A stretch of DNA of 64,000 nucleotides from Terrimesophilobacter sp964651535 (GTDB taxonomy: Bacteria; Actinomycetota; Actinomycetes; Actinomycetales; Microbacteriaceae). The stretch lies in NCBI GenBank assembly GCA_964651535.1, contig CAZYYE010000001.1, positions 868,001-932,000 of the forward strand, in the 5' to 3' direction. A program made the position numbers and the translations under genes. Positions within the stretch are counted from its first letter, which is position 1. Every line of letters starts with the position of its first letter. Under the pieces are notes generated by a model. That model searched no databases and was not told the DNA's origin. It saw nothing but the letters and a program-made list of their open reading frames with translations. Shown in pieces: positions 1-8,776 of the stretch.

Positions 1-785
1 TCGGCCCGAACGGCGCGGGGAAGACGACAACGCTGCGGATGCTTCTCGGACTCGTGCGCCCGACTGCGGGCACGGCGACCTTCGGCGGCACAGAATACCG
101 CCAGCTGAAGCATCCGCTGGCCACCGTCGGAACCGCGCTGGAGGCGTCGAGCTTCCACCCCGGCCGGTCCGCCAGGAACCATCTTCGCGGGTATGCGCTT
201 GCCGCGGGAATCAGCAGATCGCGCGTCGACGACGTGCTCACGCAAGTCGGCATAGCCCAGTTCGCCGATCGCAGGGTCGGAGGCTACTCCCTGGGCATGA
301 GACAACGCCTCGGACTCGCATTCGCGCTGCTGGGCGACCCGGGAGTCCTCGTCCTGGACGAACCCGTCAACGGGCTCGACCCCGAGGGGATCAAGTGGAT
401 CCGATCCTTCCTCCGGCAGCTCGCCGCGGAAGGCCGCACGGTTCTCGTCTCCTCCCACCTCCTCGCCGAAGTGCAGCAGAGCGTCGATCGCGTCATCATC
501 ATTTCCCACGGATCGCTCGTGTACGAGGGTGGGCTCGCGGAGCTGGAAGGCGGCCCACGGGTTGTGGCCGATTCGCCCGATCGAGCAGTGCTCGCGTCTG
601 CACTCCTGGCCGCGGGCGCCGAAGTGGAAACGACCTCGGTTGGGCTCGCCGTGGTTGGGCTGTCGCGCGAAGAGGTCGGGCTCGTGGCGCTTTCGGCGGG
701 GGCAGCGCTCAGCCTACTCGCAACCGAGCAGAGCGGAATCGAGAAATCGTTCCTCGATCTCGTGGGAGAGGGGGGAGCGCTGTGA
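1..785 (+). CDS. ABC transporter ATP-binding protein, 5' end outside window
   Basis: This is the nucleotide-binding subunit of an ABC exporter; it hydrolyses ATP on the cytoplasmic side to drive the permease encoded next. The reading frame is already open at base 3 and begins inside the Walker A motif (GPNGAGKTTT), so the N-terminus lies upstream of the window. The signature YSLGMRQRLGLA and Walker B VLVLDEPVNGLDP follow, then the H-loop SSHLLAE, so all catalytic elements are present. The C-terminal 80 residues are a poorly conserved tail typical of ABC-2 type ATPases. The stop overlaps the GTG of the permease, indicating translational coupling. The substrate cannot be read from the sequence. 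Confidence 0.93.
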   Translation, partial: GPNGAGKTTTLRMLLGLVRPTAGTATFGGTEYRQLKHPLATVGTALEASSFHPGRSARNHLRGYALAAGISRSRVDDVLTQVGIAQFADRRVGGYSLGMRQRLGLAFALLGDPGVLVLDEPVNGLDPEGIKWIRSFLRQLAAEGRTVLVSSHLLAEVQQSVDRVIIISHGSLVYEGGLAELEGGPRVVADSPDRAVLASALLAAGAEVETTSVGLAVVGLSREEVGLVALSAGAALSLLATEQSGIEKSFLDLVGEGGAL

Positions 786-1624
786 GCGCCCCGATCGCCA
801 CCGCCGCTTCCGTGCTTCGCGCGGAGTTCTCGAAGATTTTCACCGTCCGCATCTGGTGGGTGCTCCTGCTCGTGCTCGTCGGCTACGTCGCGTTCACCGC
901 TGGCGTCCTCGGACTCGTGTTCGGCGGGATCGGCAGCACGCTTGCCGAAAGCGGGGGGAACGTGCCTCAGCTTCCGGAAGCGATGCTTCCTCCCATCGTT
1001 TACAGCATCGCCTCGAGCATCGGATACGTCTTTCCCGTGCTGTTCGGAACGCTCGCGACGACCGCGGAGTTCCGGCACCAGACGCTCACTCCGACATTCC
1101 TCGCGACGCCTCACCGGGGAAAGGTTCTCGCCGCGAAGTTCGCGGCCCTCGCGGTGGTCGGCGCCGGGTACGGGGTTGCCGCGGTCGTGGCGTCCGTCGG
1201 AATCGGGGCGACGATCCTTTCTGCGACAGGACACGAGACGGGACTCGGCGAGACCGACACGTGGCTTCTGCTCGCGCGCATCGTGCTGGTGATGGCGCTG
1301 TGGGCGACCATCGGCGTCGGGCTCGGCGCGCTCATTCCGAGTCAGGTCGCCGCGATCGTGATCGTGCTCGCGTTCACCCAGTTCCTCGAGCCGATTCTCC
1401 GATTCGCTGCCATGACGTGGGACTGGATGGCCGGGATCGGGCAGTATCTTCCCGGGGCGGCAAGCGATGCGTTCGTCGGTTCGAGCGTGTTCACGTCGCT
1501 CGGAAGTGCGACGGGCGAGGTCCAGGCTCTCGACTGGTGGGCAGGCGGGCTCGTGCTGCTCGCGTTCGCCGTCGTTGCGGGAGTACTGGGCTATTTCACG
1601 AGTTGGCGCCGCGACGTAACCTAA
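782..1624 (+). CDS. ABC-2 type transporter permease
   Basis: This is the membrane subunit partnering the upstream ATPase. I chose GTG 782, which overlaps the preceding TGA by 4 bp, giving 280 residues. The protein has a first membrane helix at about residues 22-45 (WWVLLLVLVGYVAF), then further hydrophobic segments near 75-95, 120-145, 160-180, 190-210 and 250-272, six in all, as expected for an ABC-2 permease. The segment AEFRHQTLTPTFLATP after helix 2 resembles the coupling region of this family. It is likely an exporter of a lipid, peptide or drug; nothing nearby identifies the cargo. Confidence 0.88.
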   Translation: MSAPIATAASVLRAEFSKIFTVRIWWVLLLVLVGYVAFTAGVLGLVFGGIGSTLAESGGNVPQLPEAMLPPIVYSIASSIGYVFPVLFGTLATTAEFRHQTLTPTFLATPHRGKVLAAKFAALAVVGAGYGVAAVVASVGIGATILSATGHETGLGETDTWLLLARIVLVMALWATIGVGLGALIPSQVAAIVIVLAFTQFLEPILRFAAMTWDWMAGIGQYLPGAASDAFVGSSVFTSLGSATGEVQALDWWAGGLVLLAFAVVAGVLGYFTSWRRDVT

Positions 1625-1636
1625 TACGCTTATCGC

Positions 1637-2053
1637 ATGACGGAATCCGCGGTTTCCCAATTGAGGCTCGTCATCGAAGCGGAGGACTACGAGGAGGCAC
1701 TCGTGTTCTTCCGGGACGTCCTCGGGCTCCCCGAGCGCGAAGCGTATGCGGGGGACAACGGCGAGAAGGTGTCGATCCTCGCCATTGACTCCGCGACCCT
1801 CGAACTTGCCAACCCGGCTCAAGTGCGCATGATCGACGATGTCGAAGTGGGGCGGCCGGTTGCCCGCCGCTCGACCCTGAGCGTCCGCGTCGCCTTCGAG
1901 GTAGCGGATGCCGTCGGCATGACCGAACGCCTCGCCGTCGGCGGTGCGCGGGTCGTGGCGGAGCCGACCGTGACGCCGTGGAACTCTCTCAACGCGCGGC
2001 TGGAGACGCCGGGCGGCGTGCAGGTCACGGTGTTTCAGGAGCTTGCGGAGTGA
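1637..2053 (+). CDS. VOC (glyoxalase/bleomycin resistance fold) family protein
   Basis: This is a single-domain protein of 138 residues with the paired beta-alpha-beta-beta-beta pattern of the vicinal oxygen chelate fold: LRLVIEAEDYEEALVFFRDV at the start, then VRVAFEVADAVGMTERL in the second half, ending in TPGGVQVTVFQ. Members bind metals, act as dioxygenases or lyases, or sequester drugs; the classical metal ligands are not obvious here, so a binding role is as likely as catalysis. The gene lies 12 bp after the permease and may be cotranscribed with it. Its 3' end overlaps the convergent glgX-like gene by 29 bp. Confidence 0.8.
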   Translation: MTESAVSQLRLVIEAEDYEEALVFFRDVLGLPEREAYAGDNGEKVSILAIDSATLELANPAQVRMIDDVEVGRPVARRSTLSVRVAFEVADAVGMTERLAVGGARVVAEPTVTPWNSLNARLETPGGVQVTVFQELAE

Positions 2054-4094
2054 TGGCCCGGAACAGCTTCATCGACGTCGGCGACATCGCGACGGCCGAA
2101 CCCGGCGCATGCTCGCTCTGCTCGATCCAGTCGTAAGCGCTGTCGAACAGCAGGGTGTAGCTCCCGACGCCGGAGTGCTCGGGAAGCGTGACCGTTTCCT
2201 CTGCTTCGAGCCCGTGCACGGTGAGCAGAATGCGATTGAAGCCGTCGACCTCGTGGGTGGAGGCGGCGAGATACTGGAGGGTGCGCGCGGCGGGAGAATC
2301 CCAGTCCTCGATGGACATCGCCTCGCCGTTCGCGTTGTACCAGTCCATTTGGGTCGCCGAATCCAGGGTCTCCCCCCACACGGCGAAGCCGTTCGGACGC
2401 ACGGCAGGATTTTCGAGCCGGAACCGGATACCGGCTTTCGCGATCGCGTGCAGATCGCGCTGCCAGTCCTCGAGGTTCCACGGGAGCCAGCTCAGCTCGT
2501 CGTCGTGAATGTACGCATTATTGTTGCCCCTCTGGCTCCTGCCGATCTCGTCGCCGGCCGTGAGCATGGGGGTGCCCGCCGAAAGGAACAGGGTGGCCAG
2601 GAGGTTGCGCATCGCCTTGCGGCGCGCGGTGAGAATGGCGGGATCGTTCGACTGCCCCTCGACCCCGTGGTTGAAGGAGTGGTTGTTGTCTGTGCCGTCG
2701 CGATTGTTCTCGCCGTTGCCGAGATTGTGTTTGCGGTTGAAGGACGTGAGATCCCACGCCGTGAAGCCGTCGTGCGCCGTGATGAAGTTCACGGATGCCG
2801 TGGGCCCGCGATCCGGGGAGAACAGGTCGGACGAACCGGCGATGCGAGTCGCGAACCGGCCGATGCCGATGGGCGCGTCGCCGGTGGTGCGCGCGGCCGC
2901 GATATCGCTGAGCCAGAACTGCCGGACGCGGTCCCGATAGCGGTCATTCCACTCGAGCCAGCCGGCAGGGAACCCGCCCGTGTGCCAGCCGTCGTGTCCG
3001 ATATCCCACGGTTCAGCGATGAGTTTCGTTCCCGCGAGCGCCGGGTCGTCCCGGATCGCGGTCAGGAGCGGGTGGGCGGGGTCGAAATTCCCGTTCTCGT
3101 CGCGACCGAGCGTCACGGCCAGGTCGAACCGGAATCCGTCGATGTGCACTTCGTTCGCCCAGTACTTCAGCGAGTCGAGAACGAGCCGGTGCGTCGCAGG
3201 GTTTGACGTGTTGAGGGAGTTCCCGGTGCCGGACGAGTCGATGTAGCGTCCGTGCCCGTCCTGCCGGTAGTAGGTCGCGTCGTCGAGGCCGCGCAGGCTC
3301 GTGGTCGGCCCGCCGGGGCCCTCCTCCGCCGTGTGGTTGTAGACGACGTCGAGGAAGACTTCGATTCCCGCTTCGTGAAGCAGTTTGACCATTCCCTTGA
3401 ACTCGCGCAGCACCCCTGCCGGCCCCGCGATCTGCGCCGCGGCGGATGCCCAGGCCGCATGCGGCGCGAAAAAGGACAGCGTGTTGTATCCCCAGTAGTT
3501 GGTGAGCCCCATGGTGATGAGGCGCTGCTCCGTGACGAACTGGTGCACGGGGAGCAACTCGACTGCGGTGATGCCGAGGTCCTTGAAGTAGCCGATCGTC
3601 GCATCGTGGGCGAGCCCCGCGTAACTCCCGCGGAGCTGTTCGGGCACCGCGGGGTTGAGTTTCGTCATGCCTTTCGCGTGCGCCTCGTAAATGATTGTCC
3701 GATCGATGGGGGTCGCGGGCTTGGCCACACCGCCCCAGTCGAAATCGTCGGCAACGACGCACGAGCGCCACTCGCCGCCGCTCGTCTTGACGAGACCTTT
3801 CGCATACGGGTCGATGAGGTGAAGATTCGGATTGAACCTGCCGAACGGATCCCCCGATTCCGGGCCCGTCGCGCGCAACGTGTACTTTCTGTCTGCCGTG
3901 AGCTTGGGGGAGGCCGCCGACCACACTCCGCCGCTGCCGCGCTCAAGCGGCACCGTGTCGGTGATCCAGTTGGGGTCTTTGCGCGAAAACAGGCACAGTT
4001 CGATCGCCGCAGCGCTCGCGGAGAACACGCGGATCGTGCCGCCATCGTCGGTGAGGGTGACGCCGAGGTCGCGAAGTGGGTCGGAGGTCGGCAC
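2025..4094 (-). CDS. glgX: glycogen debranching enzyme GlgX-type (isoamylase family, GH13)
   Basis: This enzyme hydrolyses alpha-1,6 branch points of glycogen or limit dextrins in the cytoplasm. The 689-residue protein starts with a beta-sandwich (CBM48-like) region to about residue 120, then a GH13 catalytic barrel. The nucleophile region DGFRFDLAVTLGR places Asp at about 324, the acid/base IAEPWDIG places Glu at about 361, and the third acidic residue sits in ITAHDGFTAWDL. The N-linked segment VVYNHTAEEGP is the conserved region I. Its length fits GlgX/TreX debranching enzymes. No other glycogen or trehalose gene lies in the window. The distal end overlaps the VOC gene on the opposite strand. 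Confidence 0.93.
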   Translation of the reverse strand: MPTSDPLRDLGVTLTDDGGTIRVFSASAAAIELCLFSRKDPNWITDTVPLERGSGGVWSAASPKLTADRKYTLRATGPESGDPFGRFNPNLHLIDPYAKGLVKTSGGEWRSCVVADDFDWGGVAKPATPIDRTIIYEAHAKGMTKLNPAVPEQLRGSYAGLAHDATIGYFKDLGITAVELLPVHQFVTEQRLITMGLTNYWGYNTLSFFAPHAAWASAAAQIAGPAGVLREFKGMVKLLHEAGIEVFLDVVYNHTAEEGPGGPTTSLRGLDDATYYRQDGHGRYIDSSGTGNSLNTSNPATHRLVLDSLKYWANEVHIDGFRFDLAVTLGRDENGNFDPAHPLLTAIRDDPALAGTKLIAEPWDIGHDGWHTGGFPAGWLEWNDRYRDRVRQFWLSDIAAARTTGDAPIGIGRFATRIAGSSDLFSPDRGPTASVNFITAHDGFTAWDLTSFNRKHNLGNGENNRDGTDNNHSFNHGVEGQSNDPAILTARRKAMRNLLATLFLSAGTPMLTAGDEIGRSQRGNNNAYIHDDELSWLPWNLEDWQRDLHAIAKAGIRFRLENPAVRPNGFAVWGETLDSATQMDWYNANGEAMSIEDWDSPAARTLQYLAASTHEVDGFNRILLTVHGLEAEETVTLPEHSGVGSYTLLFDSAYDWIEQSEHAPGSAVAMSPTSMKLFRAITPQAPETP

Positions 4095-4153
4095 CGTCCT
4101 AGAGTAATTGAGTGCGGGACCTGCCTCGCGCGAGCGATTGGAGGATACGTCAC

Positions 4154-5323
4154 ATGAGGGTCTATCTCGACCACGCCGCGACGACTCCCATGCTGCCCGC
4201 TGCGCGCGAAGCGTGGATCGATGCGATGGGCCTCGTGGGGAATCCGTCCTCGATCCACAGCCACGGGCAGAATGCGAAGCGCATGCTCGAGGAATCCCGC
4301 GAGCGCATAGCCGCGAGCCTCGGTTGCGACGCGATAGAGATCGTGTTCACTTCCGGCGGCACGGAATCGGTCAACCTCGCGATCAAGGGCCTGTACTGGG
4401 CGCGGGTCGCCGCGGATCCCGACCGCCGGCGCATTCTGGCGCCCCGGGGCGAGCACCACGCGACCGTGGACACGCTCGAATGGCTCGAGCGGCATGAGGG
4501 TGCCATCGTCGAGTGGGTGCCGGTGGATGAATTCGGCCGAGTGTCCATCGAGACGCTCGCCGCGCTGCTTGCGGCCCGCTCCGACACTGCGCTCGTGACG
4601 CTCCTGTGGGCGAACAACGAGGTGGGGACGATCCAGCCCGTTGCCGAGGTCGCGGCGCTCGCTGCCGAGCACGGCGTTCCCGTGCACGCGGATGCGGTCG
4701 CGGCGTACCGGCATGTGGCCATCGACTTCGCCGCATCCGGGCTCGCCGCCCTCTCGGTGTCCGCCCACAAGATCGGCGGGCCGCTTGGAATGGGCGCGCT
4801 CGCGTTGTCGCGGAAGGCAACGATTGTTCCGCTGATCCATGGGGGAGGGCAGCAGCGTCAGGTGCGCTCGGGAACGCAGGATGCGCCTTCGGCCCTGGCC
4901 TTCGCCGTTGCCGCAGAGCACCCGTCCGCACAGCTCGCCGCCCTTCGCGACAAACTCATCGGGGGGGTCCGGGCAGCGGTGCCCGCGGCGATTCTGAGGG
5001 GAGACCCACAGCACCGGCTCGACAACAACGCCCACTTCACGTTCCCGGGATGCGAGGGCGATTCACTGCTCTTTCTTCTCGACGCCGCCGGGGTGTCGGC
5101 GAGCACGGGTTCGGCATGTCAGGCGGGGATTCCCGAGGCCAGCCACGTGCTCATCGGGATGGGTCTCGGCGAACAGGACGCCCGGGGCGCGCTCCGCTTC
5201 ACGCTCGGGCACACATCGACCGAAGCCGACGTCGACGCACTGATCGCCGCGCTGCCTCACGCCTATGAGAGGGCCGTGCGTGCAGGACTCGCGACGCGCG
5301 ACACCCTCCGAGGAGCACGCTGA
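4154..5323 (+). CDS. iscS: cysteine desulfurase (IscS/NifS family)
   Basis: This PLP enzyme converts cysteine to alanine and passes the sulfur as a persulfide to acceptors such as MnmA. I chose ATG 4154 because GGAGG sits 10 bases upstream and the protein then begins MRVYLDHAATTPML, the usual start of the family; the length is 389 residues. SAHKIGG gives the PLP lysine (Lys206) and STGSACQAG the persulfide cysteine (Cys322). The gene precedes a regulator pair and mnmA, so tRNA thiolation is a likely sulfur destination, alongside Fe-S assembly. The iscS symbol is by homology; it could equally be named as a NifS-like protein. Confidence 0.93.
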   Translation: MRVYLDHAATTPMLPAAREAWIDAMGLVGNPSSIHSHGQNAKRMLEESRERIAASLGCDAIEIVFTSGGTESVNLAIKGLYWARVAADPDRRRILAPRGEHHATVDTLEWLERHEGAIVEWVPVDEFGRVSIETLAALLAARSDTALVTLLWANNEVGTIQPVAEVAALAAEHGVPVHADAVAAYRHVAIDFAASGLAALSVSAHKIGGPLGMGALALSRKATIVPLIHGGGQQRQVRSGTQDAPSALAFAVAAEHPSAQLAALRDKLIGGVRAAVPAAILRGDPQHRLDNNAHFTFPGCEGDSLLFLLDAAGVSASTGSACQAGIPEASHVLIGMGLGEQDARGALRFTLGHTSTEADVDALIAALPHAYERAVRAGLATRDTLRGAR

Positions 5324-5325
5324 TT

Positions 5326-5368
5326 TTGCACTTTCTCTGCATGTGTTAGTATTTTCTGACAGGTGCAA
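5326..5368 (+). promoter_or_regulatory. nested inverted repeats over a putative promoter
   Basis: Two inverted repeats are nested in the 59-bp gap before the ArsR-like gene: an outer TTGCAC (5326-5331) with GTGCAA (5363-5368), and an inner imperfect TGTTAG (5344-5349) with CTGACA (5356-5361). TTGCAC can also serve as a -35 box and TAGTAT (5347-5352) as a -10 box, 15 bp apart. This arrangement suits autoregulation by the winged-helix protein encoded just downstream. The promoter and operator roles are inferred. Confidence 0.45.
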
Positions 5369-5382
5369 GTTTGTGAGGAAGT

Positions 5383-5688
5383 ATGAACGCGGAAGAGCTG
5401 AGCGGCAAGCTCGCGGCAATTGCGAGCACGCAACGGCTGGGCATCATCGCCCAGCTCGTCGGCGAGCCTCTTCACGTGAGCGAACTGGCGCGGCGCATGG
5501 AAATGTCCCGCGCGCTCCTCTACATGCACCTGGCAAAGCTTGAGGCGGCCGGATTCGTGACGGGACGCCTCGAACTGAGCGAAGACGGCAAGGCCCTCAA
5601 GTTCTTCGAGGCCGTGCCGTTCACGATCAGCATCACACCGGCTGTCATCGCGGCGGCGGTCACTCAAAAGGAAGGTACGAACGACTGA
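5383..5688 (+). CDS. ArsR-like winged-helix transcriptional regulator
   Basis: This is a 101-residue DNA-binding protein. Residues 8-80 form a winged helix: LAAIASTQRLGIIAQLVGE, then the helix-turn-helix HVSELARRMEMSRALLYMHL, then the wing GFVTGRLELSEDGKALKFFE. No metal-binding cysteine pair (CVC-type) is present, so it is not a classical arsenic sensor; the tail FTISITPAVIAAAVTQKEG may be the effector or partner surface. The gene overlaps the start of the small membrane protein (ATGA), so the two are made together and may act together. I infer autoregulation from the inverted repeats upstream. Confidence 0.8.
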   Translation: MNAEELSGKLAAIASTQRLGIIAQLVGEPLHVSELARRMEMSRALLYMHLAKLEAAGFVTGRLELSEDGKALKFFEAVPFTISITPAVIAAAVTQKEGTND

Positions 5689-5939
5689 TGGAGATCTTTT
5701 ACAGTTTCTGGTTCTGGCTCGCGGTAGTCGCGGTCGTGGGAATCACCGCGGGGGTCATCACCAACGCCGTGAACAAATCGGCGGAAACACGCAAGTACGT
5801 CGCGGATGCCGAATCGGGCGGCAACTACAAGAAGGTCGCCGAGGAATCGCTCGCGCTCAACGCCGCAGTCGTCGCGCGGCTGGACGCGGTGGAAACCCGG
5901 CTCGCGGCGATCGAGAAGACTCTCACCGAAATCCCCTGA
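5688..5939 (+). CDS. small membrane protein with coiled-coil tail, unknown function
   Basis: I do not recognise a named family. The 83-residue product has one membrane helix at about residues 5-30 (FWFWLAVVAVVGITAG) and a charged tail with heptad-like spacing from about residue 48 (EESLALNAAVVARLDAVETR), probably a short cytoplasmic coiled coil. It overlaps the upstream winged-helix gene by 4 bp, so the pair is translationally coupled. A membrane partner that tethers or titrates the regulator is a plausible role, but this is inference only. Confidence 0.75.
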   Translation: MEIFYSFWFWLAVVAVVGITAGVITNAVNKSAETRKYVADAESGGNYKKVAEESLALNAAVVARLDAVETRLAAIEKTLTEIP

Positions 5940-6073
5940 GGCCGGCAGCCGTGCTCACGTTCAGCAGCATCTCGTTCGTGGCTTCCGTTCCAGCCCAGCC
6001 TGCCGCGCGCACACCGGAGCAGTCCCAGGACGCTCGGGATGAGGACGACGCGACTCCTGCATAGACTGAATCC

Positions 6074-7225
6074 GTGAAAGTTTTGGCAGCGATGAGCGGC
6101 GGAGTGGACTCCGCAGTGGCGGCCGCGCGCGCCGTCGACGCGGGCCATGAGGTGGTCGGCGTGCACCTCGCGCTCAGCAGGATGCCGGGAACGCTGCGCA
6201 CTGGGAGCCGGGGATGCTGCACCATCGAAGACTCGATGGACGCGCAACGGGCCGCGAATCTCATCGGAATTCCCTACTACGTGTGGGATTTTTCCGAGCG
6301 CTTCAAGCTGGATGTCGTGGACGACTTCATTGCCGAGTACTCCGCCGGCCGAACGCCGAATCCGTGCCTGCGCTGCAACGAGAAAATCAAGTTCGCCGCG
6401 CTCATGGAAAAAGCGCTCGACCTCGGTTTCGATGCCGTCGCAACCGGCCACTACGCGAAAATCGAGTTCGACGCGAATGGCAACCGACAACTCCACCGCG
6501 CGGCCGACTGGGCGAAAGACCAGTCGTATGTGCTCGGAGTGCTCACGGCCGACCAATTGGCCCACAGCATGTTCCCGCTCGGCTCGACTCCGAGCAAAGC
6601 AGAAGTGCGCGCAGAGGCTGCCGCCCGGGGGTTCTCCGTGGCGAGCAAGCCGGACAGCCACGATATTTGCTTCATCCCGGACGGCGATACCCGCGGCTGG
6701 CTTGCGGAACGTGTCGGAGCGGAACCCGGCGACATTCTCGACCGCGAAGGAAGCAAGCTCGGTACCCACGAGGGAGCGGCCGCATTCACGGTGGGTCAGC
6801 GCAAGGGACTCAACATCGGTTATCCGGCTGCCGACGGGAAGCCGCGGTTCGTGCTCGAAGTACGGCCCAAGTCCAATGAAGTCGTCGTCGGTCCCCGCGA
6901 GGCGCTCGACCTGGCGGAAATTGCAGGGTCCCGATTCAGCTGGGCCGGCGTCGCGCCCGGGGAGATCGCGGACTCCGGCGCCCGGCCGTTCGCGTGCATG
7001 ATCCAGATTCGCGCTCACGCCGAACCTGTCCCTGCGAAGGTCACGTTGAGCCGAGGCGAACTCGTCGCGGTCCCCGACGAGCCGCTTCGCGGTGTCGCGC
7101 CCGGCCAGAGTTGCGTGATCTACCACGGCACTCGCGTGCTGGGCCAGTTCACGATCGATAGGACCGTCAGCGCCTCGCCCGTGGCCGCCGGTGCTGAATC
7201 GATTGCCTGCGCGCGCTCCTTGTAA
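6074..7225 (+). CDS. mnmA: tRNA-specific 2-thiouridylase MnmA
   Basis: MnmA thiolates uridine 34 of Lys, Glu and Gln tRNAs using ATP and persulfide sulfur from a cysteine desulfurase. The protein begins (GTG) MKVLAAMSGGVDSAVAA, with the SGGVDS PP-loop that adenylates the tRNA base. The catalytic cysteines are in NPCLRCNE (Cys98) and in SHDICFIPDG (Cys199), and the C-terminal beta-barrel is complete, ending at residue 383. The cysteine desulfurase gene lies 0.75 kb upstream in the same direction, as in other actinobacteria, consistent with a sulfur relay. The 134 bases before it (5940-6073) hold no gene that I can support. Confidence 0.95.
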   Translation: MKVLAAMSGGVDSAVAAARAVDAGHEVVGVHLALSRMPGTLRTGSRGCCTIEDSMDAQRAANLIGIPYYVWDFSERFKLDVVDDFIAEYSAGRTPNPCLRCNEKIKFAALMEKALDLGFDAVATGHYAKIEFDANGNRQLHRAADWAKDQSYVLGVLTADQLAHSMFPLGSTPSKAEVRAEAAARGFSVASKPDSHDICFIPDGDTRGWLAERVGAEPGDILDREGSKLGTHEGAAAFTVGQRKGLNIGYPAADGKPRFVLEVRPKSNEVVVGPREALDLAEIAGSRFSWAGVAPGEIADSGARPFACMIQIRAHAEPVPAKVTLSRGELVAVPDEPLRGVAPGQSCVIYHGTRVLGQFTIDRTVSASPVAAGAESIACARSL

Positions 7226-7309
7226 GATTGCAGGGGCTTCAGGGACCAATCCGGGTTCGCTCGCCTCGCTCCGCACTACCGTGAGGCCAAGAATTCCCGT
7301 GAGGCAATC

Positions 7310-8776
7310 GTGAACGCCAATCCGCTCGCACCGCCGTGGCTCGAACCCCCGGTCGACGCGAACGCGCTCGCGCACGGCGTCTGGCCGGCCAACGCGCTGC
7401 GGGAGCGAGGGGGAGAACTCGAGTTCGCCGGCGTTGCGGCGACTGAGCTTCTCGCCGAGTTCGGTTCTCCGCTCTATGTCGTCGATGAGTCGGATGCACG
7501 AGCGCGCGCGGCGGGAATCCGCCGCTCGTTCGAGGACGCATTTTCCGCGATCGGCGCCAACGTGTCGGTCTATTACGCCGGGAAGGCGTTTCTGTCCGCC
7601 GAAGTCGCGCGCTGGATGGTCGCGGAAGGCCTCGGCATCGACGTCGCGAGCGGCGGCGAACTCGCCCTCGCGCTCGCGGCCGGCATCGACGCTTCGCGAA
7701 TCGGGCTGCACGGCAACAACAAGAGCATCGATGAGATCGACGGGGCCGTCGGAGCGGGCGTCGGCGCGATCATTCTCGACAGCGCGATCGAGATCGAACG
7801 GGTTGCCGAGGCCGCCGGCAGGCACGGCGCAGTGCAGCGCGTGCGGCTGCGCACGAACACGGGAGTCCATGCGCACACCCACGAGTACCTCGCGACAGCG
7901 CGCGAAGACCAGAAGTTCGGCGTTCCGCTCTCCGACGTCGCCGGGCACGTCGAGCGCATCCGCGAACTGGGTTCCCTGGACTTTCTCGGCCTTCACTCGC
8001 ACATCGGTTCGCAGATTTTCGAAGTGAGCGGTTTCATCGAGTCGATCCGGCGCCTGCTCGCGGTCCACGCGACGCTGCTTGAGCGGGGACCCGTGCCCGA
8101 GCTGAACCTCGGGGGAGGATTCGGAATCGCCTACACTTCCGTCGACCGCGTCGCGCCGATCGAGGACATGGCCAGGAAACTTGCCGCGGCAGTGGCCGCA
8201 GAGGCGCAACGCCACGGCGTCGCCGTCCCGGATATCGCGATCGAGCCCGGTCGCTCCATCATGGGGCCGGCGGGCGTCACGCTCTACACGGTCGGCACGA
8301 TCAAGGACGTCGACGTTGCCACGGACGCGGGGATATCGCTCCGGCGCTACGTGAGCGTCGACGGCGGGATGAGCGACAACGTGCGGCCGGCGCTGTACGG
8401 CGCCGACTACACGGCGAGGATCGCGAATCGGGTTTCGGATGCCGCGCCGATTCTCGTCCGCGTCGCGGGCAAGCATTGCGAGAGCGGCGACATCGTCGTG
8501 CGCGACGACTACCTTCCGGGCGACGTCGCCCCCGGGGACACTCTCGCGGTCGCCGCAACGGGCGCGTACTGCTGGTCCCTCGCGAGCAACTACAACTACC
8601 TTGCCCGCCCCGCCGTCGTCGCAGTGCGTGACGGGGCTGCGCGCGCCATCGTGCGGCGGGAGACCATCACCGATCTGCTGGGCAGGGACCTCGCGCTCGC
8701 GGGCGCGGAACCGGCCGCTGTCGACAGGCGGAGCGAACGACACGGCGACAGTCCGGGCAAAGGAGCCATCCGATGA
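7310..8776 (+). CDS. lysA: diaminopimelate decarboxylase
   Basis: LysA decarboxylates meso-diaminopimelate to L-lysine, the last step of lysine synthesis. The 488-residue protein (GTG start) has the fold III PLP barrel, with the PLP lysine in VYYAGKAF at about Lys92, the HIGSQIFE motif for phosphate contact, the glycine-rich LGGGFGIAY, and the substrate-site KHCESGDIV with its cysteine, which completes the active site across the dimer. Its stop overlaps the start of hom by 4 bp, so lysine, threonine and methionine branch enzymes are coexpressed. The upstream 84-bp gap holds a direct repeat CCGTGAGGC (7279-7287 and 7297-7305) of unknown meaning. Confidence 0.95.
   Translation: MNANPLAPPWLEPPVDANALAHGVWPANALRERGGELEFAGVAATELLAEFGSPLYVVDESDARARAAGIRRSFEDAFSAIGANVSVYYAGKAFLSAEVARWMVAEGLGIDVASGGELALALAAGIDASRIGLHGNNKSIDEIDGAVGAGVGAIILDSAIEIERVAEAAGRHGAVQRVRLRTNTGVHAHTHEYLATAREDQKFGVPLSDVAGHVERIRELGSLDFLGLHSHIGSQIFEVSGFIESIRRLLAVHATLLERGPVPELNLGGGFGIAYTSVDRVAPIEDMARKLAAAVAAEAQRHGVAVPDIAIEPGRSIMGPAGVTLYTVGTIKDVDVATDAGISLRRYVSVDGGMSDNVRPALYGADYTARIANRVSDAAPILVRVAGKHCESGDIVVRDDYLPGDVAPGDTLAVAATGAYCWSLASNYNYLARPAVVAVRDGAARAIVRRETITDLLGRDLALAGAEPAAVDRRSERHGDSPGKGAIR

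Noticed and set aside
5383..5688. Arsenic- or metal-sensing ArsR
   Set aside because: The winged helix fits, but the metal-binding cysteines are absent, so a metal role is not supported.
7279..7305. Direct repeat CCGTGAGGC twice before lysA as a riboswitch or attenuator
   Set aside because: Only two 9-bp copies without a supporting stem or leader peptide; I do not see a lysine riboswitch.
5825..8743. 972-residue open frame on the minus strand opposite mnmA and lysA
   Set aside because: It is the antisense shadow of two recognised genes; composition is Arg/Asp/His/Val-rich without any domain. High-GC codon bias keeps the opposite frame open.
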